Shown: positions 17,201 to 25,008 of the stretch, in pieces
Layout: the number at the start of each line of letters is the position of its first letter
Numbering within the stretch: the first letter of the stretch is position 1
The notes under the pieces: generated by a model
Databases searched by the model: none
Seen by the model: only the letters and a program-made list of their open reading frames with translations
Told to the model about the DNA's origin: nothing
Position numbers and translations under genes: made by a program
Source: an uncultured Mycoplasmatota bacterium
GTDB lineage: Bacteria > Bacillota_I > Bacilli_A > RF39 > UBA660
Reading direction: 5' to 3'
NCBI GenBank assembly: GCA_900551455.1
Contig: URVV01000004.1
Span: 1-64,000 of the forward strand
DNA length: 64,000 nt

Positions 17201-18984
17201 TATTTTTTACCCTCTGCTTTTCTCATAACTCTACCAACTGATTGTATTATATCAACCATACTACTACGTGGATTTAAAAACATTACCGCATCAAGTGCTG
17301 GAACATCTACACCTTCTGAAAGACATCTAGCATTAGTTAGAATTCTACATTTTTTATCATCTATATCATCTTTTAACCAATTGATGCAATCCTTCTTTTC
17401 TAAAGCATTAAAGGTTCCATCAACATGTTTAATTGATATATTTACTAACTTATCTGTTTCAGGGCTATATTTATTTCCTTTGACATGTTCTTGAATAACA
17501 TTAAACATTTCAACTATCTTTTTTGAATCAGCTATAGTATTACAAAATGAAACGGCTCTTTTCATTGGTAATGGGTCAGTTGAAAAACTATACTGGTCAT
17601 CAAATAAACTTATTTTAGATAATCCGTTCCAACACCCCATTATTTTTACTGAATCTTCAAGTTTTAATTCATGATTTTCATCAACTAATAAATCTTGTAA
17701 TTCTTTTTTTACATATTCTTCATCAACAGCAAGAACTAAAACTTTATAATCTGTTAACAACCCTTGCTTTACAGCTTCTCCAAAAGTCAATTTATGGAAT
17801 TCAGGGCCATAAATTGATTCATCGTCCATAGAACATAATGCTGCATTTGCTTCATCAACTTTCATTTTGGCTGTATCTGCATATATTCTTGGTGTAGCTG
17901 TCATATATAATCTTTTCTTGGCTTTAATAAAATCATTATCATGTACTTTAACAAATGAACTCTCATCCTCATCTGATAAAGTTACTCCAGTTGTTCTATG
18001 TGCTTCATCACATATAATTAAATCAAATATACAATTTGTTTCTTTTTGAAATTGCGATACTACATCTATTGACTGATATGTAGAAAAAATATAATTCATT
18101 GGTCTATTATTATCTTTAATAACGTTAAACCATTCTTTTAGTCTATTAACATCAGTCGTAGATGGGAACCCTAATTCAATAGAGTTCTCCCCCTTTGATG
18201 CTTTATTATCACTGCACACCACTGCTGCATCGAAATTATATCTACTTTGTGCAGCCCATTCTGTTAGTGATTGACTTGCCAATGCTATTGAAGGAACTAA
18301 AAATAAGACATTCCCTTTTCCTTTTAATTGTTCCTCTGCAATTCTTAAACTAGTGAATGTTTTACCAGTTCCACAAGCCATTATTAATTTACCACGGTCG
18401 TATTTTTCAAAGCCTTTAAGTACATCACTAATAGCATCAATTTGATGTTTTCTTGGATTCTTCTTATCTATTGTTTCCATTTTTTTAGACATTAAAGAAT
18501 ACTTTTTCCAGTCAATTTGTGAATCAAGCAAGTCTGCAATGCCCAATCTGCCAACTTGAGGGTCTTGTCCTCTTAATTCTAAGTCAGCATTTTTATTATA
18601 TTTATCTGTAGTAGAAGCAATTAATCTATAACTAAATTTCTTTGAAATACCATCTACATCAAAAGTTTTAGAAGATGCAGCTAAAAAAGTATCTACATCA
18701 TCTTTTGTTATAGTGTGTTCTTCATCATAAAATTTACATTGAATAGCCCAATAATCATTAGTAAATGTTTTTGCAACTAAATCTATACCAATATCTCCAA
18801 CATTATCTCTATATGGAAAATCTTTCCACATCCAAACATTAGATAATGTTTGCATATATTTTGGTTCTGATTCTAAAAACATTTTTATAAGTTTTTCAAA
18901 AGCAGTTCCTTTATCTCTTTCGTTACCAAATAACCCCCTTAATTCATTCAATAACTCAGTTATTGTCATTTGTTCATTCATCAT
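14212..18984 (-). CDS. Type ISP restriction-modification enzyme (single polypeptide)
   Basis: 1590 residues holding a complete restriction-modification system. Domains in order: Mrr-like nuclease with D68 in GIDLVA and Q82-x-K84; SF2 translocase with GTGKT at 205-209, DEAHRT, YMTATPR and a C-terminal QSVGRVMRKAEG; a linker; gamma-type N6-adenine methyltransferase with TGTGTF (motif I, about 900) and the catalytic NPPY (about 1000); then a C-terminal target-recognition region. This is the arrangement of LlaGI and LlaBIII. It methylates one strand and cuts after two enzymes collide. Length and all motifs look intact. RBS GAGGTGAT precedes tandem ATG codons, so the start may be one codon later. 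Confidence 0.93.
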   Translation of the reverse strand: MMNEQMTITELLNELRGLFGNERDKGTAFEKLIKMFLESEPKYMQTLSNVWMWKDFPYRDNVGDIGIDLVAKTFTNDYWAIQCKFYDEEHTITKDDVDTFLAASSKTFDVDGISKKFSYRLIASTTDKYNKNADLELRGQDPQVGRLGIADLLDSQIDWKKYSLMSKKMETIDKKNPRKHQIDAISDVLKGFEKYDRGKLIMACGTGKTFTSLRIAEEQLKGKGNVLFLVPSIALASQSLTEWAAQSRYNFDAAVVCSDNKASKGENSIELGFPSTTDVNRLKEWFNVIKDNNRPMNYIFSTYQSIDVVSQFQKETNCIFDLIICDEAHRTTGVTLSDEDESSFVKVHDNDFIKAKKRLYMTATPRIYADTAKMKVDEANAALCSMDDESIYGPEFHKLTFGEAVKQGLLTDYKVLVLAVDEEYVKKELQDLLVDENHELKLEDSVKIMGCWNGLSKISLFDDQYSFSTDPLPMKRAVSFCNTIADSKKIVEMFNVIQEHVKGNKYSPETDKLVNISIKHVDGTFNALEKKDCINWLKDDIDDKKCRILTNARCLSEGVDVPALDAVMFLNPRSSMVDIIQSVGRVMRKAEGKKYGYVILPIGVSANENPEDALDNNEKYKMVWQVLQALRAHDDRFNNTINKVELNKKKPDQIEVIGIGSFKKEESDKGVKTKKVIDTGEIRKKVQLELDLKNFDEWKENIYSKMVKKVGSRVYWETWAKDIAEIAQTHIERIKLILNKNDEKINKYFEEFLIGLRLNLNNSIEKEDAIEMLSQHIITKPVFDALFEGYEFVNNNPVSKVMQKMMSVLDEKIPDDEREKLSKFYESVKERASGIDNAEGKQTIIKELYEKFFKTALPKEASKLGIVYTPIECVDFIINSVEQLMNKEFNKSLSDKNVHIIDGFTGTGTFVVRLLQSGIIKPKDLLYKYTNEIHANEMVLLAYYIAAINIEETFYELSKTNKYIPFEGIVLTDTFQLYEDSNEHEFTQIINDIALPQNSERAKKQKNIPITVCIGNPPYSVGQKSANDDAQNLSYPKLDLSISNSYAKETSSKYKGSLYDSYIRAFRWASDRIKDSGIIGFVTNGAFINNIAMNGFRKCLLKEFTSIYVINLRGAIRGKSKEDSKKEGQNIFDIMTGVCITFLVKKNSVCNDNYIHYYALEDYLNRGQKLDYLKSTESIANIHFKNVYPDEYNDWFNKRDNSFKKFTLLGDKSQNKKKVFENIYSTGLKTQRDPWCYNFSYKQIKKNITFTIDNYNDYIDNNYGSKLFVKDTTKFSWTANTIRDLKRCVKYNEKDVKYMISSYRPFVKEYVAFYKPLNERQSFLSSIFIENEKNIAICISGTDKGFYTLITDCIPDLHFIGDVSCFPLYWYEKHDNTTLFSKHKYEKRDGITDYFLDEIRKKYNTYELNKEDIFYYIYALFHSNDYREKYAADLKKSIPRIPILSDYETFKIFVLAGKKLAKLHLNYEKIKPYAKCNILVYPNANYKVTKMKFGKNKNKSIIEYNDKISITNIPLKAYNYVVNGKSAIEWIMERYAITTDSKSGIINDPNDWCNEVNDEKYIFNLLLRIINVSIQTVDIINSLPKLDFED

Positions 18985-19091
18985 ATCACCTCAAAGTTTT
19001 ACTTCTACTTATTAAGTATAACATAAAAATCGATAAATTTCGAGAATTTGAGATAATAAAAAGGAAGAATTTTAATTTCTTCCATAATAAT

Positions 19092-19349
19092 TCATTCAAT
19101 ATCTCTAAATAAGTCAGGTACTTCGATATTTAACCAATGACATATAATACATACTTCTTTAAGTGTTATTCTTTTAGCTTTACCACTTAATATATTCATA
19201 AGTCTTTGAGGTGATATATCAGGATTCACTTTTGCTATTAGATATTCAACTGCTTTTATATCAGGACAAGTCTTTTTAAATTCTTCGTCATTATCCATTT
19301 TATCAAGATATTTTAAGATTTCAACTGATATTTTTTGATATATATTCAT
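19092..19349 (-). CDS. Small HTH protein
   Basis: 85 residues. The C-terminal half has an XRE/Cro-like helix-turn-helix (NPDISPQRLMNILSGKAKRITLKEVCIICHWLN region). The N-terminal half is a charged helix. It lies 107 bases upstream of the type ISP gene on the same strand, so it may be a regulator of it. The RBS is weak (AAGGAATT). Confidence 0.6.
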   Translation of the reverse strand: MNIYQKISVEILKYLDKMDNDEEFKKTCPDIKAVEYLIAKVNPDISPQRLMNILSGKAKRITLKEVCIICHWLNIEVPDLFRDIE

Positions 19350-19357
19350 ATTAATAT

Positions 19358-19510
19358 TTAATTCCTTTCATTATTTACTTTTAATTCTTCAATTATTTCT
19401 TTAATTTCACTTGTCTTTTCTAATATTTGTTTTAAATTATCAACACTACTAAATTCTATATCATTAATCTTATTTGTTATATCAGCTAATGATTTAGATA
19501 TATCTTTCAT
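19358..19510 (-). CDS. Very small helical ORF
   Basis: 50 residues beginning MKDISKSLADITNKI, with a strong TTAGGAGGTG site eight bases before the ATG. It ends just before the small HTH gene (8 bases). The sequence is a single amphipathic, coiled-coil-like helix without a known motif. The strong RBS and tight spacing make it likely to be real. Confidence 0.55.
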   Translation of the reverse strand: MKDISKSLADITNKINDIEFSSVDNLKQILEKTSEIKEIIEELKVNNERN

Positions 19511-19707
19511 ATTCCTACACCTCCTAAGTTTATATCCATTATATCGTGTATTTTTTATTTGTCAGTGCTTTTTATTTAAATTATTAAAACTTAATTATAG
19601 CTTGTTTATTCACAAAATATGGAGTTTTAACTAATTCTAATATATTTATACTATTTTATTATTTCTATGAGAATATGATACTCCAAACAAGACCACAGGA
19701 CTTATTA

Positions 19708-20364
19708 TCAAGATTCATCATCATCAAAGTCCCACAATGATATATCTTGAGTAATATATCTAAGATTATTAATAAGACTAATCTTAAGATAATTAAATTT
19801 ATCATCTATTGAATTACCATACTCATCTTTATTATTATTTAATTTTAAATGTTTAAGTATATAATTGGTACACATATAAATTAACTGATAATCATATTCT
19901 TGATTCAACTCCTTATACATTTCTTCATATTTATTTATTTCAAAGTCATCTTTACTAATATAACGACGTCTAATTAATTCTTTTGTATAACCGCTTATAA
20001 GTGTTTCATCTATTTCATCTTTATTATTTATTTTATTTATTATATCTTTATTTTCCATATCCCGTATATTGGGATATGGTAATTCATATATAGCATAATC
20101 ATACTTAACAAATCTTCCTTTATCATCTCTTATAGACTTTCTAATTAAATAGTTTTTGGATTCTAACTCTTTTAATAACCTATGGATAGTATTTTTACTT
20201 TCTTTAACAAGAGAAGCAAGTCCTACTGTAGAATAAGACCAATCATTAGGAAGTGATAACATAGTTATTAATAGTGCTTTAGCTGCTAGACTTAAATCTT
20301 TATCTTTTAATAATTCATTAGATATTCTTGTATAATTAATTTTATTTTCTTCTCTAAAGACCAT
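19708..20364 (-). CDS. Replication-initiator-like winged-helix protein
   Basis: 218 residues. The first half (LSLAAKALLITMLSLPNDWSYS onward) is the helix-turn-helix found at the N-terminus of plasmid and ICE replication initiators of Bacillota, with DNA recognition near VKESKNTIHRLLKELE. The C-terminal half is acidic and resembles DnaD-like tails only loosely. RBS GGAGGG. It lies next to the right boundary of element 1, where it may promote replication of the excised circle. Confidence 0.65.
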   Translation of the reverse strand: MVFREENKINYTRISNELLKDKDLSLAAKALLITMLSLPNDWSYSTVGLASLVKESKNTIHRLLKELESKNYLIRKSIRDDKGRFVKYDYAIYELPYPNIRDMENKDIINKINNKDEIDETLISGYTKELIRRRYISKDDFEINKYEEMYKELNQEYDYQLIYMCTNYILKHLKLNNNKDEYGNSIDDKFNYLKISLINNLRYITQDISLWDFDDDES

Positions 20365-20571
20365 ACTATCACACCCTCCGTGATGGTATATTTTAACGTA
20401 TTTTTATAAATATCTGGATAGGACATTAAGATTTTTTTCTCTCTTATTCAAAGGTAGCATTATTTTTGTGATAATGTGATAGACTGTATTTCTTTAATAT
20501 AAATAAAAAAATACCACTTCAAATATGAGTAGTATAGTGTTATAATTCATTATAGTTATAAAAACAAATAT

Positions 20572-21504
20572 CTAGGTCGACATAGTAAGTAACTTCATGT
20601 GTTTTATGGTGAGCATACCTACATAATCTAGTAAAGATAAACGCTTCCTTTTTGTACACATTATATGTATTGAAGGTGCTTTAGCTTTAAGTTTAACTCC
20701 ATACCTACCACCTTGTTTAATAATTTCCGGAGTTTCTAATTTCATATCTGCAAGAGTTGGTGAAGCAATTCCGTATCCCGTCTGTTTAACCGTTTTAAGA
20801 GCTGACTTAATTTGGTCATACTCAGTTTTAGTCTCATTAAATTCCTGAAATAAACTAAGTAAGTCTGCTTTAGAACTAATATCCACGTTAATAATTTCAT
20901 TAAGTACCTGCCCATATAACTCTTTTGGAGCCGACAAATTAATTGTTACTTCCCCCGTTGAAGTGTCTACATCCGACAAATAAGCTTTATCTATATATTC
21001 ACAATCATTAAAGTATTCTGTAATTGAATCAACCTCTCTAATTTTATCAATAGATAATACACTCTCTTTAATCTTCTCAATATAACACTTCTTTACATAA
21101 TGTTGAGGATTTAATATAGATATCCAATCAGGAATATTTACTTTAACCTCAACAACCGGGAACTCATATAACGCCTCTTTCAATATATTATACATATCTC
21201 TTTCTTGCATTAATTCAACATTAATAGGTAATACTGGAACCCCATACTTATTTTTAAGTTCTAAAGTTAAGTTATTTGCCTCTTGACTTCCAGGATTAGC
21301 TGTATTTAAAAGAATAATAAAAGGTTTTCCTATTTCCTTTAACTCGTTGACCACCGTCTCTTCAGCTTCAACATAATTATTTCTTTTAAATTCCCCAAAA
21401 GATCCATCCGAAGTAACAACAATTCCAATAGTAGAATGTTCCTTAATAACCTTCTCAGTTCCAATCTCGGCAGCCTCTACAAAAGGAATTGGTTCACTAT
21501 ACCA
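20572..21504 (-). CDS. spoIVA: spoIVA, middle segment
   Basis: The part from the ACCA core at 21501 down to the ATATGTAT core at 20663 encodes 279 residues of SpoIVA: WYSEPIPF, AAEIGTEKVI, EHSTIGIVVTSDG, GKPFIILLN, ALYEFPVVEV, KTEYDQIKSALK, KQTGYGIASP, then KAPSIHI. Nearly every block aligns with B. subtilis SpoIVA. Below 20663 the frame runs 30 codons into element 1 and stops at 20572. There is no proper start in this arrangement. The segment keeps no frameshift or stop, which argues that the gene is still under selection. Confidence 0.94.
   Translation of the reverse strand, partial: WYSEPIPFVEAAEIGTEKVIKEHSTIGIVVTSDGSFGEFKRNNYVEAEETVVNELKEIGKPFIILLNTANPGSQEANNLTLELKNKYGVPVLPINVELMQERDMYNILKEALYEFPVVEVKVNIPDWISILNPQHYVKKCYIEKIKESVLSIDKIREVDSITEYFNDCEYIDKAYLSDVDTSTGEVTINLSAPKELYGQVLNEIINVDISSKADLLSLFQEFNETKTEYDQIKSALKTVKQTGYGIASPTLADMKLETPEIIKQGGRYGVKLKAKAPSIHIMCTKRKRLSLLDYVGMLTIKHMKLLTMST
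20663..20670. repeat. Element 1 attachment core, right copy
   Basis: ATATGTAT, identical to 5022-5029. Recombination between the two copies joins the SpoIVA codons for Ile-His to Met-Ile-Lys, exactly as in the intact family. Confidence 0.8.
21501..21504. repeat. Element 2 attachment core, left copy
   Basis: ACCA (TGGT on the coding strand) within the Trp121-Tyr122 codons of reconstructed SpoIVA; matches 34141-34144. Confidence 0.7.
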
Positions 21505-21572
21505 GTATGACCTGTTTTTGTGATACCTAATTTTATTTTTAAAAATTGCTTGGAAGCAACTCGTATTTTTAC

Positions 21573-23159
21573 CTATATTAATACTTCACTTTTTTTAATT
21601 CTATAATGAATTTCTAGTTTTTTATCTTTCGTTACATATATTTTATCTATTAATCTATTCATGATTTCTCTTGTTGGATTTTTCATATCTAGAAAACTTT
21701 TAATAATATCTAAATATTCTACATAACAAGAAGAATCATCATTAATACTAGATATTTCATTTTGTAATTGTTCTAGTTTATCTTTTGCAGTTTTAATATC
21801 TTCTTCAGTAGCATTAAATAATCTTTGATAAGTTTCTACACTTATAACATTATTAAATTTATCATCATATAAAGAGTCTTGTTTTCTTTTTAAATCATTT
21901 ATTGTATGATTTAATTCTTCTATCTTTTTTAGTTTATCTGCTTTTGGATCAACATATTGGCTTTTAATAATATTTTCAAATTCTTCTTTATCATTAATAT
22001 ATTGATTAGCCATAGTACTTAACTTGTCATAGACTGTGTTTTCTAGTTTTGTATAGTTAATATAGTGAGAAAAGCATATATCATACTTACTAAACTTACG
22101 ATAGTTATTACAATTCATTGTGACTCTATCTCTTTTCTTATCATAACTAATACTCATTCTAGCACCACAATCTTTACAAAATACTAAATCAGATAAAACA
22201 TAATCAACATTTCTTCGTTCAGGATTATAATTATTTGATGAATCTTTAATAGATTGTGCGATTTCAAATGTTTTCCTATCTACAAGTGGTTCGTGTGCAT
22301 TTTCTTTAATACACCATTCACTTTCAGGAACACTTTTTCTTTTCTTAATCTTATAATTCACTTTTTGAAATCTGTGTTGAATTAAATCTCCAATATAAAC
22401 TCTATTTTTGATGATATTACTGACAGATGTGTGTTTCCATATTTCAGGATGGTCAAATCTATTTAATTTTGAATCAGAGTATTTATACATAACTGGTGTA
22501 GGTAATTCTTCTCTTGTTAGTATTTCAGCAATTTGTGAGCTACCATAACCTGCAACATATAAATCAAAAATTCTTTTTACTACAGGAGCAGTTTCTGGAT
22601 CAGGTACTAGTTTGTGTTTGTCTAAAGGATCTCTCATATAACCATAAGGTGCAGAACTTCCACAAAACTTTCCATCTTTTTTCATTTGAAGTAAGTTTGA
22701 ACGAACTTTTTTAGAAATATCTTTTGCATACATATCATTCATACTTAATCTAAATGGCATCATATCAGAGCCACTTGTTTCAAAAAAAGTATCTATATCA
22801 TCGTTTACGGCAACATATCTAACATCGTTTTCTGGGAAAAATGTTTCAACATAATAACCAGTCATTATATGGTCACGACCTAATCTTGATAAATCTTTAG
22901 TAATAACCATGTTTATTTTTCCATTTTCAATGTCATTTAACATTCTCTTAAACTCTGGGCGTTCAAAATTTGTTCCTGTATAACCATCATCTACATAAAT
23001 ATCAACTGCAACTAATCCTTGTGCTTTTAAATAACCAATTAATAAACTTCTTTGATTAGTGACACTTTCTGATTCCATATCATCACCATCTTCACGAGAT
23101 AGTCTTATATAAATGGCTATTTTAAAAATCGTATTGTCTATTGCATATCTACTATACAT
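21573..23159 (-). CDS. Large serine recombinase of element 2
   Basis: 528 residues. The catalytic serine is in YIRLSREDGDD (about residue 21), with ITKDLSRLGRDH typical of the Tn4451 TnpX / TndX / SpoIVCA group. Then follow a recombinase domain, a zinc ribbon (FCKDCGARM near 310 and CNNY), and a coiled coil (about 385-470). The stop lies 70 bases inside the element boundary. RBS AAAGGAG. It is only distantly like the element 1 enzyme, as expected from their different target sites. It is oriented the same way as spoIVA. Confidence 0.94.
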   Translation of the reverse strand: MYSRYAIDNTIFKIAIYIRLSREDGDDMESESVTNQRSLLIGYLKAQGLVAVDIYVDDGYTGTNFERPEFKRMLNDIENGKINMVITKDLSRLGRDHIMTGYYVETFFPENDVRYVAVNDDIDTFFETSGSDMMPFRLSMNDMYAKDISKKVRSNLLQMKKDGKFCGSSAPYGYMRDPLDKHKLVPDPETAPVVKRIFDLYVAGYGSSQIAEILTREELPTPVMYKYSDSKLNRFDHPEIWKHTSVSNIIKNRVYIGDLIQHRFQKVNYKIKKRKSVPESEWCIKENAHEPLVDRKTFEIAQSIKDSSNNYNPERRNVDYVLSDLVFCKDCGARMSISYDKKRDRVTMNCNNYRKFSKYDICFSHYINYTKLENTVYDKLSTMANQYINDKEEFENIIKSQYVDPKADKLKKIEELNHTINDLKRKQDSLYDDKFNNVISVETYQRLFNATEEDIKTAKDKLEQLQNEISSINDDSSCYVEYLDIIKSFLDMKNPTREIMNRLIDKIYVTKDKKLEIHYRIKKSEVLI

Positions 23160-23162
23160 TTT

Positions 23163-23345
23163 TTATCTCCTTTCAGTAGACAACACATTCACTTTATTAG
23201 TTGAATTAATTATACTATTTTTTGCGTTCGATTTAAATACTTTTGATGAATTTTTATAAGCCATATAATATTTATATATACAACTTTTTAAGACTTCTTT
23301 TAAATCACAACCATTACTATCATAAAATTCTAGTGTTTCATACAT
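23163..23345 (-). CDS. Small ORF upstream of element 2 recombinase; candidate directionality factor
   Basis: 60 residues starting MYETLEFYDSNG, with GGAGG seven bases upstream of the ATG. It ends three bases before the recombinase start. No known motif. It holds the same position and size as the 59-residue ORF of element 1, although the sequences differ, which supports a shared role such as setting recombination direction. This is inference from context. Confidence 0.65.
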   Translation of the reverse strand: MYETLEFYDSNGCDLKEVLKSCIYKYYMAYKNSSKVFKSNAKNSIINSTNKVNVLSTERR

Positions 23346-23364
23346 GATTATTCCTCCACAATGA

Positions 23365-23393
23365 ATTTTATGTGTAATAGTTTATAAAAATTA
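23365..23393 (-). promoter_or_regulatory. Possible sigma-E-like promoter before the element 2 recombinase operon
   Basis: TAATTTT and CATAAAAT separated by 14 bases match the B. subtilis SigE consensus (KMATATT, N14-15, CATACAMT) at 6 of 7 and 7 of 8 positions. The implied leader is only about 13 bases. In DNA this AT-rich such a match may arise by chance. Confidence 0.3.
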
Positions 23394-23420
23394 CTATTCT
23401 TCATAAATTATCACACCTTT

Positions 23421-23840
23421 CTATTGATATTCTTTTAGCATATCTTCCATTTCTTTAAGTTCTTCTTCAGTGGGTGGAATTGCTTCACATCTTTTTCCAT
23501 CCCAAACTTCAACACCGTCTGAATCAAGTCTTATATGAGGACCTTTTCTTCCGTTCATCATTTCATCTTTATTGTCTGATATATCAGTCACAGTAATAAA
23601 ACTTTGTATTCTTTCATTTGTAATATAAGAATTAAGATAACCTTTAACAAAAACTCTTGTTCCTTTAACAAAAAAATCTTTATATATTTCATAAAGATTT
23701 CGGTTAATATTAAAACTAGCATAAACTTTCCTTTTATCATATTTAAGAGTGGTTAAACCAAACTTAATATAATCTTTATTATTATCTGTCACATTATTAA
23801 TAGTTCCAGATATTATAATTTCGTTTAAATCAATTTCCAT
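23421..23840 (-). CDS. SSB-like OB-fold protein of element 2
   Basis: 139 residues. The N-terminal 100 residues show the single-strand DNA-binding protein pattern (ISGTINNVTDNN, YASFNINRN, GTRVFVKGYL), shorter and more diverged than the chromosomal SSB at 46990. The C-terminal tail is acidic (EELKEMEDMLKEYQ) but lacks the classical DDDIPF end. It probably coats single-stranded DNA during transfer or circle replication. RBS AAAGGAAG. Confidence 0.7.
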   Translation of the reverse strand: MEIDLNEIIISGTINNVTDNNKDYIKFGLTTLKYDKRKVYASFNINRNLYEIYKDFFVKGTRVFVKGYLNSYITNERIQSFITVTDISDNKDEMMNGRKGPHIRLDSDGVEVWDGKRCEAIPPTEEELKEMEDMLKEYQ

Positions 23841-23990
23841 TTTTATAACTTCCTTTCTTTTTAATCTTTTTAAAGATTTAAATTATTAAAATAATTTTAA
23901 ATTTATATTATCTATTAATATTATTTATTATATTATTTATTCTGTTAGAAGATACTTGCTATACTCACTAGCAGTATCTTGCTATTACAT

Positions 23991-24272
23991 CTAGCAGAAA
24001 TCTGCTAAATAGATTCTTCTTATATTAGGTTCATTTTCAACTCTAATATATTTTTTTGTTCTTAATGATGTTATGCAACTAGTAATCGTTCTTTTAGATA
24101 CTTTTAAAAGATTACTTAAATACTTATTACTTGCATAACAAAATCCCTCTTGCATAGATAGGGTATTAATTAAACCCATTAATAGTTTAGTAGTAGAAGA
24201 TAGTTCTTCATCTAATAAAACTATTGTAGGCACCTCTATATGCTTTAATTTAGTAATATCGCTATTATTCAT
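23991..24272 (-). CDS. Winged-helix (replication/regulatory) protein
   Basis: 93 residues from MNNSDITKLK. This start is preferred to one 33 bases upstream because AAGGAG precedes it. The segment LSSTTKLLMGLINTL then YASNKYLSNLLKVSKRTITSCITSL is the HTH seen at the N-terminus of initiator proteins, but the usual C-terminal domain is missing. It could be a truncated initiator or a small regulator. Confidence 0.6.
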   Translation of the reverse strand: MNNSDITKLKHIEVPTIVLLDEELSSTTKLLMGLINTLSMQEGFCYASNKYLSNLLKVSKRTITSCITSLRTKKYIRVENEPNIRRIYLADFC

Positions 24273-24312
24273 ATTATCAATCTCCTTTCCTTTAAATTTA
24301 GGCAATAAAAAA

Positions 24313-24333
24313 ACTTGTAAACACTACTTACAA
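24313..24333 (-). terminator. Hairpin with T run before the winged-helix gene
   Basis: CTTGTAA/TTACAAG stem and seven T on the minus strand, lying 40 bases before the start at 24272. It may attenuate transcription from upstream. Confidence 0.5.
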
Positions 24334-24392
24334 GTCATACTAATAATGACAATAAAATCCCTGTGTGAGATAAATCTCACTAAATAGGTTGC

Positions 24393-24469
24393 TTGAAGTA
24401 AAACATACATAACATATTTCAATCCCTTTTATTCTTTTATTTCGTTCTTTGAAATATGTTTTACTTCAA
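24393..24469. repeat. Large imperfect inverted repeat
   Basis: The arms 24393-24422 and 24449-24469 pair over 21 bases; the left arm has a 9-base insertion. It lies in a 286-base gap between two initiator-like HTH genes and could be a replication origin structure or a leader of the downstream gene. Confidence 0.5.
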
Positions 24470-24559
24470 ACTAGTTCATCTTATATTTCTATAAGATAGG
24501 TTCTAATATAAATCTACGAACATTTACTGAACCTTTATTTGTTAGTGATTTAATCTTTT

Positions 24560-24826
24560 CTAACAAATCTCGTATGTGTATAATCCTCGGTCGTATTCAT
24601 TGAACCTTATATATTTGTTATCTTCTAATATTTTTAGGTTCTTCTTGAATCCAACATTTGTTATACTCAATTTCTTTTGAACTCTCCCGATACTTATACT
24701 TGTGAATTCACATCTTTGGGATTGTTCCGCACAGAGTATTTTGTATATCAGCTTCGTTTCAAACTTGATATTTTTATCTCTCCATACTCTTGGATCAATT
24801 AATTCTAGTTGTTTTTTTAATCTCAT
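24560..24826 (-). CDS. Winged-helix initiator-like protein
   Basis: 88 residues. FETKLIYKILCAEQ followed by ISIGRVQKKLSITNVGFKKNLKILEDNKYI is a typical helix-turn-helix of replication initiators, again without a long C-terminal part. A GGAGG site precedes the start. Together with the 93-residue HTH gene it may form a split initiator module near the large inverted repeat. Confidence 0.6.
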   Translation of the reverse strand: MRLKKQLELIDPRVWRDKNIKFETKLIYKILCAEQSQRCEFTSISIGRVQKKLSITNVGFKKNLKILEDNKYIRFNEYDRGLYTYEIC

Positions 24827-24899
24827 ACATTTGATTTCCTCCTTTCTTTTTCTATGTTACCCATTTAATTTAAAGGTGGGTTCATTTGGAAACATATTT

Positions 24900-24929
24900 A
24901 ATATATCATGCTAATTACTATATTGTCAA
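24900..24929 (-). promoter_or_regulatory. Leftward promoter of element 2 regulatory region
   Basis: TTGACA (24929-24924) and TATATT (24905-24900), 18 bases apart, fire toward the initiator-like, SSB and recombinase genes. The -35 box touches one copy of the 13-base operator-like repeat. Confidence 0.5.
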
Positions 24930-24930
24930 C

Positions 24931-24974
24931 ACTTTTTTACCCATTTATTGAAATTATGTTGACTTTTTTACCCA
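24931..24974. promoter_or_regulatory. Two operator-like repeats for the XRE repressor
   Basis: ACTTTTTTACCCA occurs exactly at 24931-24943 and 24962-24974, three helical turns apart; each copy overlaps or adjoins the -35 box of one of the divergent promoters. A related TACCCATTTA lies at 24858 and 24939. Confidence 0.55.
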
Positions 24975-24987
24975 CTGGGTGTATTAT
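24959..24987 (+). promoter_or_regulatory. Rightward promoter of the XRE repressor
   Basis: TTGACT (24959-24964), 17-base spacer, TATTAT (24982-24987), 21 bases before the repressor start codon. Confidence 0.6.
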
Positions 24988-25008
24988 TATGGTGTGAGGT
25001 GAATTTCT

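Larger units (their letters stand above)
5022..20670 (-). mobile_element. Element 1: serine-recombinase integrative element inside spoIVA
   Basis: About 15.6 kb bounded by the identical 8-mer ATATGTAT at 5022-5029 and 20663-20670. Outside the boundaries the sequence is spoIVA on both sides, inside it is unrelated. A large serine recombinase lies at the left end and a replication-initiator-like HTH gene at the right end. Cargo: reverse transcriptase, small resolvase, HTH regulators, type ISP restriction-modification enzyme and several unknown genes. No relaxase or conjugation genes were seen, so it may move only by excision and integration, or with outside help. Confidence 0.92.

Noticed and set aside
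20572..20662. C-terminal tail of the middle spoIVA frame as real SpoIVA sequence
   Set aside because: After APSIHI the residues no longer match the family, and the bases lie inside element 1; the true continuation is at 5023.
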